Origin: a bacterium
GTDB taxonomy: Bacteria; UBA8248
Length of the DNA stretch: 64,000 bases
Assembly (NCBI GenBank): GCA_022825065.1
Contig: JAJDYR010000037.1
Span: 381,805 to 445,804, forward strand
Direction of reading: 5' to 3'
The notes beneath the pieces were generated by a model. The model saw only the letters and a list, made by a program, of their open reading frames with translations, was not told the DNA's origin and made no database searches. Below are positions 33,309 to 43,216 of the stretch, in pieces. How positions within the stretch are numbered: position 1 is the stretch's first letter; each line of letters starts with the position of its first letter. A program made the translations under genes and the position numbers.

Positions 33309-34247
33309 ATGCCGATAGAGTTCAAGGACGTTTGGGATTTTCATACCGATTTGCGCTGGATGGTCGATTTGCCCGATGAGCGCGCCTATCTGGCGGAGCA
33401 GATAGACATCGCGACAGCAGCGAAGCTGGGCGGGGTGTTCTCGGCTCTGGAGCGTCAGGAAGGCGCGCCGCAGGACGCGCAATTCGATCTGGTGAGGCGA
33501 GACCTGGAGCGGATTCGCTCGGCGAAGGGCCTGAGTATTGTTCTCACGCGAGCGGATTTAGACGGCGTGGGCAGGCAGTTGATCCACGCGGAGGGCGTCT
33601 ATTTCATCGAAACCGAAGACGACCTGAAGCTCCTCGAGTGGCTCTGGGAGGAGGGCGTGCGCAGCGTCGGCCCCATGTATAACGACGACAACCCTCTTGG
33701 CGGCGGGGCGATGGGAGACCCCGCGCGCGGCCTGACCCCCCTGGGCCGCGCTTTCTTGATGCAGGCCTGGCGGACGGGCTTTATGGTGGATTGCGCGCAC
33801 GCGAACCACCGCACGAAATCGGACATGATCGATCTTGCACTCGTCACGGGGCAGGAGATGCACTACTCCCACGGGCATCTGGACGAGCCGCTGCTGCCCG
33901 TCTTCGGCGAGAGGGGGCTTCCGCGCGATATGGCGAGGAGGCTTCTCGAGACGGGCGCGCTCATCGGCCTGGCGCCGCACCCGGGGTTCTACGAGACATT
34001 CGAGCGCCATATGGAGGAAATCGAGTTCCTGGCCGAAATCGCCGCCCACCAGGTAGTCCTCGGCAGCGACTTCGCGGGCATCAATCGGCCTGCGCCTGAC
34101 GGCACGCGGCTTTTCGATGAGTTCCGCGGAATCTGGGGGATAGGGGGCTTCGCCGAGCACCTCGCCTCCGCGCACGGGGAGGATTTCGCCCGCTCCTACT
34201 GCGGCGTCGCGCTGAAGGCGTGTCTCGAACGCTCCTTGCCAGCTTGA
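33309..34247 (+). CDS. Membrane dipeptidase-like (peptidase M19) metalloenzyme
   Basis: 312 aa. M19 landmarks: a metal-binding DFHTDLRW near residue 10, GLTPLGRAFLMQAWRTGFMV (GLTPxG), CAHANHRTKSDM, YSHGHLDEPLLPV (metal His), and HQVVLGSDFAGI. The family hydrolyses dipeptides or beta-lactams; here the substrate is unknown. The N-terminus lacks a signal peptide, so the enzyme is probably cytosolic. It is divergent from the enoyl-CoA hydratase gene. Confidence 0.85.
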   Translation: MPIEFKDVWDFHTDLRWMVDLPDERAYLAEQIDIATAAKLGGVFSALERQEGAPQDAQFDLVRRDLERIRSAKGLSIVLTRADLDGVGRQLIHAEGVYFIETEDDLKLLEWLWEEGVRSVGPMYNDDNPLGGGAMGDPARGLTPLGRAFLMQAWRTGFMVDCAHANHRTKSDMIDLALVTGQEMHYSHGHLDEPLLPVFGERGLPRDMARRLLETGALIGLAPHPGFYETFERHMEEIEFLAEIAAHQVVLGSDFAGINRPAPDGTRLFDEFRGIWGIGGFAEHLASAHGEDFARSYCGVALKACLERSLPA

Positions 34248-34296
34248 TCCGACTGCAAAACCACGATCTCCTGGACGGGTTTTAGAAACCCGGGTA

Positions 34297-36903
34297 TTAC
34301 GCTGACGCCGCGGGGCTTGGCGAGGCTCCGCCTTCATCCTTCGCGCTCATGAACTGGATGGCGATCATGATGGCCATGATGACCGTGCCCGTTATCTTCA
34401 TCCACGGCACGTAGAAGAACAGCAGACCGCCCGCCACGGCGAAGACGACGCGCTCCCAGATTTCGAGCTTTCTGCGCATGTAGCCCTCGAGCGACGCCGA
34501 AGTGCAGAAAAAGCCCATGAACCCGCTCACCCATACGACGAGGATGTCGAACCACTCGGAACCCGGCGGCATGTTGATGGGGGTGTAGGCCATCATGAAG
34601 GGGACGATGTAGAGCGCCTTGCCGAGTTTGAGCGAGGCGAAGCCCGTGCGCATCGGGTCGGCCCCCGCCACGCCCGCCGCGATGAAGGCGCCCAGCGCGA
34701 AGGGCGGTGTGAGCGAGGCGTCCTGGCTCAGCCAGAGGATCATCAGGTGCGCGCTCAGGAGCGGCACGCCGAGCTCCACCAGCGCCGGCACGGCGAGAAT
34801 GGAGAGCAGTACGTAGCTCGCCGTGATTGTCATGCCCATCCCCATGATGTAGCTGGCGACGGTGCAGAGGAGAATCGCCACCGGGAGCGCCGTTCCCGTG
34901 ATGCCGAAGGCGTTGTCGATGAAAGCGGCGTAGCCCAGGATGATGGAGGAGAACTTGATGCCGAGACCGGGCATGGAGACGCCTGCGAGCACGATGCCCA
35001 TGACGCCCGCCGTCACGCCGATGATGAGCGAGTTGACGGCGCCGCGCTCCAGCCCGTCCAGAACGCGCGGGGAGGAGAGCACAACCGCAGCGAGGGCCGA
35101 CCAGAAGATCGTCTCGGGGAACGTATGCCCCGCCATAGGGAGCACGATAAGCAGGCCGAATCCTGCGAGCAGGGGCCAGTTCTCCATGAGCGGATTTCCG
35201 GGAGGCGCCGCTTTCGCCACTTCGAGGTAGGCTTCCGCCTCGGCGTCCGCATCTTCCAGGCTTGTGCCCGATTGCATCAGTTTCTGGTGGTGCGCCGCCG
35301 CTTCGTACTCGAGCCTGTCGTTTCTCGTGCTCCATCCGGGCTTGCCCACCAGGCGCGCGAGAAGGGGCGGCAGGGCCAGCAGGCGGGTGTCCTCCCTGAA
35401 AAATCCCAGAACCATCGCCAGGATGATGGACCAGAGCGCTGCGTCGAACGGCGAGCGCCCGATGATGAGCCGGAAGATGAGCAGGGCCACAGGCAGGAGC
35501 AGATAGCCCTCTTTTTTCAAGAGGGGCAGCAGTTCGGGCAACTCTTCTTTCGAGAGGCCGTGGATGCCGTCCAGCCCCGAGCGGAAGTGCACCGACATGT
35601 AGACCGAGAAGTAGTACATCAGCGCGGGCACGAGCGAGATGAGCGCTATCCAGCCGTAGTCCGTCTCGGTGAACGCCGCCACGAGAAAGGCCGCCGAACC
35701 CATGATGGGCGGCAGCAGGTGTCCCCCGATGGAGGAGACCGCCTCGACCGCACCCGCGTAGTGGGGCTTGTAGCCCGCGCGCTTCATGAGCGGAATCGTG
35801 AAGGTGCCCGTGATGACGATGTTCGCCGCCCCGCTTCCCACCACCGAGCCCACCATGCCGCTCGATACGACCGACGCCTTGGCCGCTCCGCCTCGCAGGC
35901 GGCCCACCAGGGCGTAGGAGAGGTCGATGAACACGTCGCCGACCTTCGTCTTCTCAAGAAAGACGCCGAAGAGGATGAACAGGAACACGTAGCTCGCATA
36001 GACGTTCGCGATGACGCCGAAGATGCCGGACGTCCCGTAGATGAAGCTCACGACCTCGTTGTAGGAAAATCCCTTGTGCAGGAGCCTGCCCGGGAAGTAG
36101 TTGCCGTACATGGCGTAGTAGAAGAAAAAAAGCCCCAGAAGCGGAAGCACCCAGCCCAGCACCCGGCGGCACATCTCTATCGAAACGATGATGGCGATGG
36201 TCCCCATCACGACGTCCGGCCAGAGGACGAGGCCCGCCCTGTCGCCCCGGTCGGCGAAGTTCATGATGTATTCCACCGTGAACACGACCACGCCCGCGCA
36301 CAGCAGGAGGTCCACGGTGGAGGGGCGTCTCGTCGGAGCGCCCACGCGCGCGGGATAGAAGATGAACGTCAGTATGGCGGTGAAGGTGACGTACAGGGGC
36401 AGATAGAAGTGATACGCATAGATGGAGAGCCCCGGGAAGTAGAGCGTCTCCCAGATCGCCGAGAGGGACTTCTCCATCTCCGCCGTGAGGAGCGGGGAGA
36501 GGACGTAGACGATGACCTCGCCGAAGCCGAGGCCTAAATCCACGGGCGCTCCGTTCGCCGCGCCGTAGAGAAAATACGAAGCGAACGCGAACGAGGAGAG
36601 CAGCACGGCCTGTTTCGGGAAAATGCACAGGCCCGAGACGTAGAGCCAGATCAGCGCGTAGAGCCAGAGTTCGAGCGCCGGGAATTCGACTTCCTCCCAC
36701 TCCCAGGAGATCTCGTAGGGGAGGTAGAGGTTGTACTTTCTTCCGGCGAGGAAAACGACGTAGAAGAGCAGGAGGGTGGTGAGAAACACGAAGACGGGCA
36801 GGTTGTTCTTCTGAAAGCCGGGTTCGATGTCCCGGCGGACTGCCGATTCCGGGGCGAAGATGAACTTCAGCCACACCCAGAGAGACTCGAAAACCTTCCC
36901 CAT
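34297..36903 (-). CDS. TRAP transporter fused permease (DctQM-type, 4TM-12TM)
   Basis: 868 aa with about 16-20 hydrophobic segments. The N-terminal DctQ-like part is followed by a DctM-like domain: VSSGMVGSVVGSGAANIVIT, TIPLMKRAGYKPHYAGAVEA, GHLLPPIMGSAAFLVAAFTE, and a late DASLTPPFALGAFIAAGVAG. Fused permeases of this kind work with TAXI-type binding proteins, which is what lies directly upstream. It forms a sodium-driven importer with that gene. Confidence 0.93.
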   Translation of the reverse strand: MGKVFESLWVWLKFIFAPESAVRRDIEPGFQKNNLPVFVFLTTLLLFYVVFLAGRKYNLYLPYEISWEWEEVEFPALELWLYALIWLYVSGLCIFPKQAVLLSSFAFASYFLYGAANGAPVDLGLGFGEVIVYVLSPLLTAEMEKSLSAIWETLYFPGLSIYAYHFYLPLYVTFTAILTFIFYPARVGAPTRRPSTVDLLLCAGVVVFTVEYIMNFADRGDRAGLVLWPDVVMGTIAIIVSIEMCRRVLGWVLPLLGLFFFYYAMYGNYFPGRLLHKGFSYNEVVSFIYGTSGIFGVIANVYASYVFLFILFGVFLEKTKVGDVFIDLSYALVGRLRGGAAKASVVSSGMVGSVVGSGAANIVITGTFTIPLMKRAGYKPHYAGAVEAVSSIGGHLLPPIMGSAAFLVAAFTETDYGWIALISLVPALMYYFSVYMSVHFRSGLDGIHGLSKEELPELLPLLKKEGYLLLPVALLIFRLIIGRSPFDAALWSIILAMVLGFFREDTRLLALPPLLARLVGKPGWSTRNDRLEYEAAAHHQKLMQSGTSLEDADAEAEAYLEVAKAAPPGNPLMENWPLLAGFGLLIVLPMAGHTFPETIFWSALAAVVLSSPRVLDGLERGAVNSLIIGVTAGVMGIVLAGVSMPGLGIKFSSIILGYAAFIDNAFGITGTALPVAILLCTVASYIMGMGMTITASYVLLSILAVPALVELGVPLLSAHLMILWLSQDASLTPPFALGAFIAAGVAGADPMRTGFASLKLGKALYIVPFMMAYTPINMPPGSEWFDILVVWVSGFMGFFCTSASLEGYMRRKLEIWERVVFAVAGGLLFFYVPWMKITGTVIMAIMIAIQFMSAKDEGGASPSPAASA

Positions 36904-36995
36904 CGCCGCCCTTTCTCAACCGAGGCCGAACGCGGCCCCGCTTTCATCGACCCCCCGACGGACGCTCGCCGCCCGCCGGGGGAGCCGGGAAACCC

Positions 36996-37994
36996 CTAGT
37001 TGACCATGTAGCCCTTCGCCTTCCAGTAGCGGGCGGCGCCGGGGTGCAGCTTCAGCTTGAAGCTCTTCATCTGCTTGATGAACTCATCGGACTTCGAGGC
37101 GAAGTCCAGCCCGATCTTCCAGCCCTTGAAGACGTTGATCAGGAAGTCGCGGTTCGCCTTGTCGTACACCCGCCGCGTCACCTCGTAGATGACCTCGTTG
37201 GGAACCTTCTCGTTCGCCACGGCGAAGATGGTGTAGGCGACCGTCTTGAACTTCTGGCCCTTCATCCCCTGGTAGGGGCTGGCGTCCTTGGCGTCCTTGT
37301 AGTAGCCCGAGCTCAGTTCGACGAACTTGTCGCGCACCTTGTCGGGGATGCTCAGGATGCGGAGGGGCCCACTGCGCGAGGCGCGCAGAATCGCGGGCGA
37401 GGGAACCGGGTTCGGGATGCTGAAGGCTTCGATCTTGCCGTCGATCATGTTGTTGGCGGCGGCGGCCCATCCGAGATAGTCCTTGCGGATCTTGTCGGTG
37501 ATCCCGAGGTGGTCGGTGATGAACTTCGTCATGAACAATGTGGAGCTGCCCCTCGGGCCAAAGTTCACGCGCTTGCCGGCCAGATCGCTGTAGGTCTTGA
37601 TGCCTGTCTTGTGGAACGTCGCCATCTGGAACCAGGAGGTCGACACCGGGCCGATGCCCCGGATGGTCTGCATCCCCTTGTCCTTTGCGAAGGGTTTTTG
37701 CTGGCGCTGCATGAAGTCGACGAAGATCCCGTTCGTCATCCCGATCTCCGAGCGCCCTCTGGCGACGAGGCGCGTGTTTGCGATGAACCCTTTCGACTCG
37801 CGGTTTGTGACGTTGACGGTCTTGCTCGTCTTGTTCACCGCCTCGGCGAGGCCCGCCGCCATGCGGAACGCGCCCGCGCCCTTGCCGGCGCCGACGATGG
37901 TGATGTTGGTGGTGGCGGCGCTCGCCAGAGAGGCGGCGAAAGCCGCCGTGGCGAAGACGCCAATTGCTGCGATGAATTTCTTGGGAATGCGCAT
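36996..37994 (-). CDS. TAXI-family TRAP transporter binding protein
   Basis: 332 aa with a signal peptide (MRIPKKFIAAIGVFATAAFA, cut near ASA at 26). The mature part starts TTNITIVGAGKGAGAFRMAA, the TAXI start, and contains AGKRVNFGPRGSSTLFM and GKIEAFSIPNPVPSP. It would capture the ligand for the fused permease encoded 92 nt downstream. The ligand is unknown (glutamate and other dicarboxylates in relatives). Confidence 0.9.
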   Translation of the reverse strand: MRIPKKFIAAIGVFATAAFAASLASAATTNITIVGAGKGAGAFRMAAGLAEAVNKTSKTVNVTNRESKGFIANTRLVARGRSEIGMTNGIFVDFMQRQQKPFAKDKGMQTIRGIGPVSTSWFQMATFHKTGIKTYSDLAGKRVNFGPRGSSTLFMTKFITDHLGITDKIRKDYLGWAAAANNMIDGKIEAFSIPNPVPSPAILRASRSGPLRILSIPDKVRDKFVELSSGYYKDAKDASPYQGMKGQKFKTVAYTIFAVANEKVPNEVIYEVTRRVYDKANRDFLINVFKGWKIGLDFASKSDEFIKQMKSFKLKLHPGAARYWKAKGYMVN

Positions 37995-38376
37995 AGACTC
38001 TCCTCCGTAGGAAATCGAAGAAAAATGGGTTTTGCTCGTTGGGGTGATTCTATCTCATCAACATACTTTCGCAAGCGGTGTTTGGTCAGTGAGGCGATAT
38101 TTTCGAAAAGAGAAAAATACCAGGCATCCTGCATCCCGTCTCTTTCGCCGGAAGCAATCGGTTGGGTCACGGCGGCGACACCTGTTCGATGAATGATACG
38201 GCTTACGGGAATAAGGATAAACGTCTTCGCCGCTCGCTTGGTGGCGTGAGCGGGCTCATGATAAATTCGCGGAATGATCGGAGATATATAGCGGATCACC
38301 GCAATGTGCGAGTCAAGCGGATCTTTTGCCCAGTTGGGTATTTACATACGGTATTCCGAAGTGGAGGTTAGAGGCG
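37995..38376. other. Divergent spacer between TAXI gene and Kelch gene
   Basis: 382 nt with no recognised gene. It must carry the divergent promoters. GATATATAGC near 38282 is AT-rich and -10-like; I see no clear operator or repeat. Confidence 0.5.
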
Positions 38377-39399
38377 ATGGCGATTACGGGTCGGGGCGTT
38401 CGCAAAGACGCCATAGCTATTCTCGTCCTGGGTCTGGTGGCCATGTGGTTCCACGGATCACATTCGTCGGCTCAGACGATTCAATCTCCGGAATGGGGCA
38501 AGCGCGCAGCGCTCATTGAGCCTAATTCGGAAATGGCGGTCGCTTATCTTGACGGGAAAATCTACGTTGTCGGGGGATACCCCTCGACGCGGGTCAGCGT
38601 AGATACTGTCCAAGTCTATGACACGAAGTCCGACACGTGGAGCCTGACTACCCCCTATCCGACCACGATCAACCATTCCTCGGCAGTCGGTCTCGACGGG
38701 ATTCTCTATGTGATCGGCGGGCAGACGAATGCCGGCGGCCGTAGGACGAAATCCCTCTATACGTCGGCCGTCTACGCCTTCGATCCCAGGACGAAGAAGT
38801 GGACGCCGCGCACGCCGATGCCGACGGCGCGTAGTGCGATGGCGCACGGCGTTATCGACGGCAAGATTTACGTCGCCGGCGGCCGTCCGCCACGCGGGCG
38901 CGATTTCGCCGCCTACGACCCGAAGACCGACAAATGGACGGTACTGCCCGATTTGCCGACTCCCCGAAATCACATGGCGGCGGCGGCGATCGACGGCAAA
39001 CTCTATGTAGCCGGAGGGCGCTTCGGCGGCGGCTTTCGGAGCAAGATAACTGCGGTACTCGAGGTGTACGATCCCATAAACAACAAGTGGAGCGCCAGGC
39101 GGCCGATGTCCTATGAGCGAAGCGGAAACAACGGTATTGCCGTGAACGGCTGTTTCCATACCTTCGGCGGCGAACATCCGACGGCGAGTCCGACCGGTGT
39201 GTTCCCCCACCACGAAGTCTATAATCCAAAAACCGACCGCTGGACGCGTTTGCCCGATATGCCCTTTCCCGTGCATGGCGTCACAGGGTTGGTTTACCTG
39301 AATGGTTGGATCCATCTGCCCGGTGGAGGCACCCGGATGGGCGGCAGCAGCGGCAGCACGCTTCACCAGGTGGTTCGCCCCAAGATGAAATGCGGCTGA
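38377..39399 (+). CDS. Secreted Kelch-repeat protein
   Basis: 340 aa with an N-terminal membrane/signal segment (AIAILVLGLVAMWFHGSHSS, cut after SSAQ likely). Six Kelch units are visible, each with a GG and a later W: IYVVGGYPS, LYVIGGQTN, IYVAGGRPP, LYVAGGRFG, FHTFGGEHP and HLPGGGTRM, with D(T/P)KSDTW-type turns. This makes a beta-propeller. It is probably periplasmic or surface-bound and binds a sugar or protein; no enzyme residues are seen. ATG 38377 has GGAGG upstream. Confidence 0.85.
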   Translation: MAITGRGVRKDAIAILVLGLVAMWFHGSHSSAQTIQSPEWGKRAALIEPNSEMAVAYLDGKIYVVGGYPSTRVSVDTVQVYDTKSDTWSLTTPYPTTINHSSAVGLDGILYVIGGQTNAGGRRTKSLYTSAVYAFDPRTKKWTPRTPMPTARSAMAHGVIDGKIYVAGGRPPRGRDFAAYDPKTDKWTVLPDLPTPRNHMAAAAIDGKLYVAGGRFGGGFRSKITAVLEVYDPINNKWSARRPMSYERSGNNGIAVNGCFHTFGGEHPTASPTGVFPHHEVYNPKTDRWTRLPDMPFPVHGVTGLVYLNGWIHLPGGGTRMGGSSGSTLHQVVRPKMKCG

Positions 39400-39543
39400 G
39401 GCGCTGGAAGCGGAGCGCGCGCTCGGTATACAGCGGGAGGTGATGGCTGCGCTTTCCCGCAAATCTTGACGCCCGAAGGCCCAAGTGCTAGCTAGTGCGC
39501 ATCTCGCAGGATTTCTCGCGATAACGCGCCGAACGCATTTTGA

Positions 39544-40770
39544 GTGGAGCCCCTCTTGTCCCGCCTACTGGAAAACGACTCTCTGACGCTGCTGGGTGAA
39601 GGCGGCCTCCCCGTTCCCCGCTACGAGGTTTGCACGGACTCAAACGAAGCCGCCCGCGCCGCGGAACGCCTGGGCGGGCGCGTCGTCATCAAAGCGCTCG
39701 TGCCGGTCGGAAAACGCGGCAAGGCGGGCGCGGTGAAGTTCGCCGCCTCTGCCGATGAAGCCCGCGCGGGCGCAGAGGCCATTCTCGGCATGGAAGTGCG
39801 GCGCTTTCCCGTCAAAAAACTCATCGTCATGGAAGCGCTCGATATAAAACGCGAAATCTTCTGCTCCATCTCCTTCGATGCACCGAGAAAATGCCCGCTC
39901 ATCCTCTTCAGCGCCGAGGGCGGCGTGGACGTGGAGGAGTTGGCCGAGCACCACCCCGACAAACTGCTCGAGTGGCCCGTGAACATTTTAGAGGGGCTTC
40001 AGGCGGAAGACGCTCTCGAACTGGCGGGGCGTGCGGGTCTCTCGGGCGGTCTCGCAGAGCAGGTCGCAAGTGCGGTGTGCGCGATGTATGGCGTCTTCTG
40101 CGCCCATGACTGCGAGATGATAGAGGTGAACCCCCTGGCGGAACTCGCTGACGGCCGCGTGGTGGCGGCAGCGGGCGTGGTGCAGCTCGACGCGCAAGCG
40201 CTCTTCCGCCACCCCGAACTCGAGGCCAAGCTGGGCGTGGAGGGCGGAAACGGCTGGCGGCCGTTCACGGAACTCGAGATGCGGATGCGCGAGATAGACG
40301 CCATCGACCCCCACGTGGGTGCGATCCGCTTCAGTGAAATGGACGGCGACATCGGCTTCATGGTCACCGGCGGAGGGTATGGTCTTTCGAGCCTCGAAGC
40401 GCTGCTGGATGAGGGCGGCAGGCCCGCCACCACGTTCGACATCACGCCCGGACGCTACGAGGAGAAGATGCGCCGGGCGGTGAAGGCGGTGCTCTCGAAA
40501 CCCGGCATCAAGGGACTGCTCCTCGCGGGGAACGTGAGCAATTTCACGCGGGTGGATATTAAAGTCGCGGGCGTGGTTCGCGCGCTCAAGGAAGCGGAGC
40601 TTGATTTCAATAAATTTCCCGTCATCATCCGCTACGCGGGGCCGGGGGTGGAAGAAGCCAGAAAACTCATCGCCGAGGTGCCGGGTGTGGAATGGCATGA
40701 GGATGAGGCGTCGATAGAAGACCTGGCACGGCGAATCGTGGCGCGCGCTTACGGGCGGGATGAGAGATGA
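39544..40770 (+). CDS. Acyl-CoA synthetase (ADP-forming) / SucC-like ATP-grasp subunit
   Basis: 408 aa. The ATP-grasp domain is recognisable (GGRVVIKALVPVGKRGKAGAV, CEMIEVNPLAELADGRVVAA), followed by a CoA-ligase domain with DGDIGFMVTGGGYGLSSLEAL, PATTFDITPGRYEEKM and ISNFTRV-type GNVSNFTRVDIKVAG. Similar to succinyl-CoA or malate-CoA ligase beta subunits. A TTG at 39556 with GTGGAGC upstream is an equally good start. It overlaps the alpha-like gene by 4 nt, so both form one enzyme. Confidence 0.85.
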   Translation: MEPLLSRLLENDSLTLLGEGGLPVPRYEVCTDSNEAARAAERLGGRVVIKALVPVGKRGKAGAVKFAASADEARAGAEAILGMEVRRFPVKKLIVMEALDIKREIFCSISFDAPRKCPLILFSAEGGVDVEELAEHHPDKLLEWPVNILEGLQAEDALELAGRAGLSGGLAEQVASAVCAMYGVFCAHDCEMIEVNPLAELADGRVVAAAGVVQLDAQALFRHPELEAKLGVEGGNGWRPFTELEMRMREIDAIDPHVGAIRFSEMDGDIGFMVTGGGYGLSSLEALLDEGGRPATTFDITPGRYEEKMRRAVKAVLSKPGIKGLLLAGNVSNFTRVDIKVAGVVRALKEAELDFNKFPVIIRYAGPGVEEARKLIAEVPGVEWHEDEASIEDLARRIVARAYGRDER

Positions 40771-41666
40771 GCATTCTGCTGGATTCAGATACCCGCGTAC
40801 TCGTGCAAGGGGCCACGGGGGCAGAGGCGAGGCGTCTTCTGCCCACCATGACGGACTACGGCACCCGCGTGGTGGCGGGCGTTTCTCCCGGAAAAGGGGG
40901 CGAGTTGGTGGGCGGCGTGCCTGTCTACGGCGCAGTTACCGAAGCTTTGAAGAATCACGAGGTGGACCTCTCCGTGCTCTTCGTTCCCGCGCGCTTCGTG
41001 CGCGAGGCGGCCCTGGAGGCCATCGAGGCGGGCGTGCCCACCGTGCACATTCTCGCGGAGGGCGTGCCGCACCACGACGCCTGCGCGCTGCTCACGCGCG
41101 CGAAACAGATGGGCACCTTCGTCATCGGCCCCAACAGCCAGGGCATGGTGAGTCCGGGGAAGGCGAAGCTCGGCGGTACGGGCGGCGAGGTGCCCGACCT
41201 CATGTTCCGCCAAGGGTCCGTGGGCGTCGTGAGCAGAAGCGGCGGGATGGGGGCGGAGATATGCCTGTTCCTGACGCGGGCGGGCATCGGCCAGAGCACC
41301 TACGTGGCTTTGGGCGGAGACTTGCTCATCGGCTCCGCCTTCGTCGAGATGCTCGCCCTGTTCGAGCAAGACCCCGAGACCCGCGCCGTCGTCATGTTCG
41401 GCGAACCCGGCACGGACAGGGAAGAGGAGGCGGCGCGCTTCATCGCGTCCGGCGGGTTCACGAAACCCGTTGTGGCGATGATTCCCGGCGAGTTCTGGGA
41501 AACTTCGCCCACGCCCGCGAGCGTGAGCCACACGGGCGCGCTCATCACCCGGGGCCGCGGCGCGCCCTCGGGCAAGAAAAGGCTCCTGAATGAAGCTGGT
41601 GTCCTCATCGCCGAACGGTTCTCCCAGGTCGTGCCCCTCGTGAAACAAGCCCTCGAACAAGCCTAG
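40767..41666 (+). CDS. Acyl-CoA synthetase (ADP-forming) / SucD-like CoA-binding subunit
   Basis: 299 aa. CoA-binding fold: TRVLVQGATGAEARRLLPTM, GTRVVAGVSPGKGGELVGG, then TFVIGPNSQGMVSPGKAKLG and VGVVSRSGGMGAEI. The phospho-His sits in ASVSHTGALITRGRG (SucD GHAGA). With the upstream ATP-grasp subunit it would make or split an acyl-CoA with ATP. The exact acid cannot be inferred. Confidence 0.88.
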   Translation: MSILLDSDTRVLVQGATGAEARRLLPTMTDYGTRVVAGVSPGKGGELVGGVPVYGAVTEALKNHEVDLSVLFVPARFVREAALEAIEAGVPTVHILAEGVPHHDACALLTRAKQMGTFVIGPNSQGMVSPGKAKLGGTGGEVPDLMFRQGSVGVVSRSGGMGAEICLFLTRAGIGQSTYVALGGDLLIGSAFVEMLALFEQDPETRAVVMFGEPGTDREEEAARFIASGGFTKPVVAMIPGEFWETSPTPASVSHTGALITRGRGAPSGKKRLLNEAGVLIAERFSQVVPLVKQALEQA

Positions 41667-41830
41667 AGAGGCATTCCTAAGTCCCATAGCGTGAGACAGC
41701 GGGGCATTTCTCCCCAACGTGGAACTCATAGCAGTCAAAACGTGCAAATGCAGACTCAGTGCGCCTGAAACCGGAATTGCGACTGCGATTTTCTCTCTAT
41801 TCATGCCTGAGGCAGGCGAAAGGAGGAAAC

Positions 41831-42391
41831 ATGATGAGAAATTGGATGAAATGGCCGTTTATCGCTGCGATATTTGTGTTTGGGGTCGCCTTGGGGACCG
41901 TTGGTGTCGGCCAGAGTTGGGCTCCCGGCGGCCAGAAAAAAATTGCGTATAGAACAACCCCGAAGTGGGAAATCCCTTTCCACCGGGATGCTTTTAAGGG
42001 CGACGGACGGCATTCTTATGCGCTTGAATTGTTCTGCTCATCACCGGAGAACTCGGCATCCTGGGTGTGCAAACAACTCGAAAGACAGAAGCGGGAAAAC
42101 GACAGCCTCGAGTCTGAAATACTCTCATTGAAAAAACAAATAAAGGAAATGCAATCCGTTGTTTCCGTTCTTGATGCTGAGCGAAAGCAGCGACTGGAAA
42201 AGGAGAGGCGGCGTGAGGAGAGACGCAAGGCGAGACGTGAGGCGAGACTGGAGAGGAAACGGAAGCGAAAGGAACAGGAAGCCGAACGGGCACGGCAGCG
42301 CGCACTTGAAGCCGAGTTGCGGAAGACTTCGCCTTGTGAATCGCCTTTGTTCAAGAAGTTTGGGCTCAACAGGGATTGCATCATTCCATAA
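41831..42391 (+). CDS. Membrane-anchored coiled-coil protein, unknown function
   Basis: 186 aa. One N-terminal transmembrane or signal segment (WPFIAAIFVFGVALGTVGVG) is followed by a 40-residue linker and a highly charged coiled coil rich in Arg, Lys and Glu (about residues 85-165; RREERRKARREARLERK). Four cysteines flank the coil (CSSP, WVCKQ, PCESP, RDCI), possibly disulfide-bonded outside the cytoplasm. AGGAGG lies 4 nt before the ATG. No family is recognised. Confidence 0.7.
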   Translation: MMRNWMKWPFIAAIFVFGVALGTVGVGQSWAPGGQKKIAYRTTPKWEIPFHRDAFKGDGRHSYALELFCSSPENSASWVCKQLERQKRENDSLESEILSLKKQIKEMQSVVSVLDAERKQRLEKERRREERRKARREARLERKRKRKEQEAERARQRALEAELRKTSPCESPLFKKFGLNRDCIIP

Positions 42392-42393
42392 AC

Positions 42394-43149
42394 TCACACC
42401 ATCGTCGCGCCGCCGTTCACGTCGAGCGTGACGCCGGTGATGTAGCCCGCCTCCCTGCTGCAGAGGAATATGACGGCTTCCGCTATCTCGTGGGATTCTG
42501 AGAGTCTGCCCACGGGCGATGATTTCTCGATGTGGGCGATGCGCTCGGGCGTCCTGATTTTGAGCCCTCTCGGCGTCTGCACGTTGGCGGGGGCTACGGC
42601 GTTCACGGTGACGCCGTGCGGGCCGAGTTCGCGCGCCGCCTGCCGGGTGAGGCCGAGCACGCCCGCCTTGGCGGCCGTGTAATGGGGGGGATTGGGGTTC
42701 ACGCCGCTGCGCGCGGCCATGCTCGAGAGCGTCACGAAGCGCCCGTAGTTCACCGCCACCATGAGGGGAGCCGCGGCTTTCAGGAGATAGAACATCGATT
42801 TCAGGTTCGAGTTCACCACGCCGTCCCAGGCCTCTACGGGGCAATCCAGCAGGCTCACGTATTGCGGAAAACCGCCCGCGCTGTGCACGAGAACGTCAAT
42901 ACGGCCCGCTCGGCGATGCGCCTCGTTGACTGCTGTTTCGGTCGCCTCCCAGTCGGTGAGATCGACGACGGCGCAGTGGGCTGCACCTCCGCTTTCGTTG
43001 ATGGATTTCGTGACGGCCTCGGCGCCTTCCGCGTCGAAATCCATCACGGTGACCACAGCCCCTCTTTGGGCCAGGATTCTCGCTGTCGATTCACCGATGC
43101 CCGTCGCCGCGCCCGTGACGACGGCGCTTTGCCCCTCGAAGCCGCTCAT
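42394..43149 (-). CDS. Short-chain dehydrogenase/reductase (FabG-like)
   Basis: 251 aa classical SDR. NAD(P) motif TGAATGIGE (TGxxxGxG), NAG-equivalent VLVHSAGGFP, catalytic Ser in VTLSSMAARSG, and YTAAKAG (Tyr-x3-Lys) are all present. The C-terminus ends GGATMV. The substrate cannot be assigned. It precedes the TRAP genes on the same strand but with a 67-nt gap. Confidence 0.92.
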   Translation of the reverse strand: MSGFEGQSAVVTGAATGIGESTARILAQRGAVVTVMDFDAEGAEAVTKSINESGGAAHCAVVDLTDWEATETAVNEAHRRAGRIDVLVHSAGGFPQYVSLLDCPVEAWDGVVNSNLKSMFYLLKAAAPLMVAVNYGRFVTLSSMAARSGVNPNPPHYTAAKAGVLGLTRQAARELGPHGVTVNAVAPANVQTPRGLKIRTPERIAHIEKSSPVGRLSESHEIAEAVIFLCSREAGYITGVTLDVNGGATMV

Positions 43150-43216
43150 TGCCTTGTCCTTTTCTTGAAAAAACGGCGCGCGGCGACCCGGAAGCCGCCG
43201 CGCGCCGCCAGAGTGA

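Noticed and set aside
34747..36537. 596-aa open frame on the plus strand
   Set aside because: Antisense to the TRAP fused permease; extremely charged, low-complexity composition typical of shadows.
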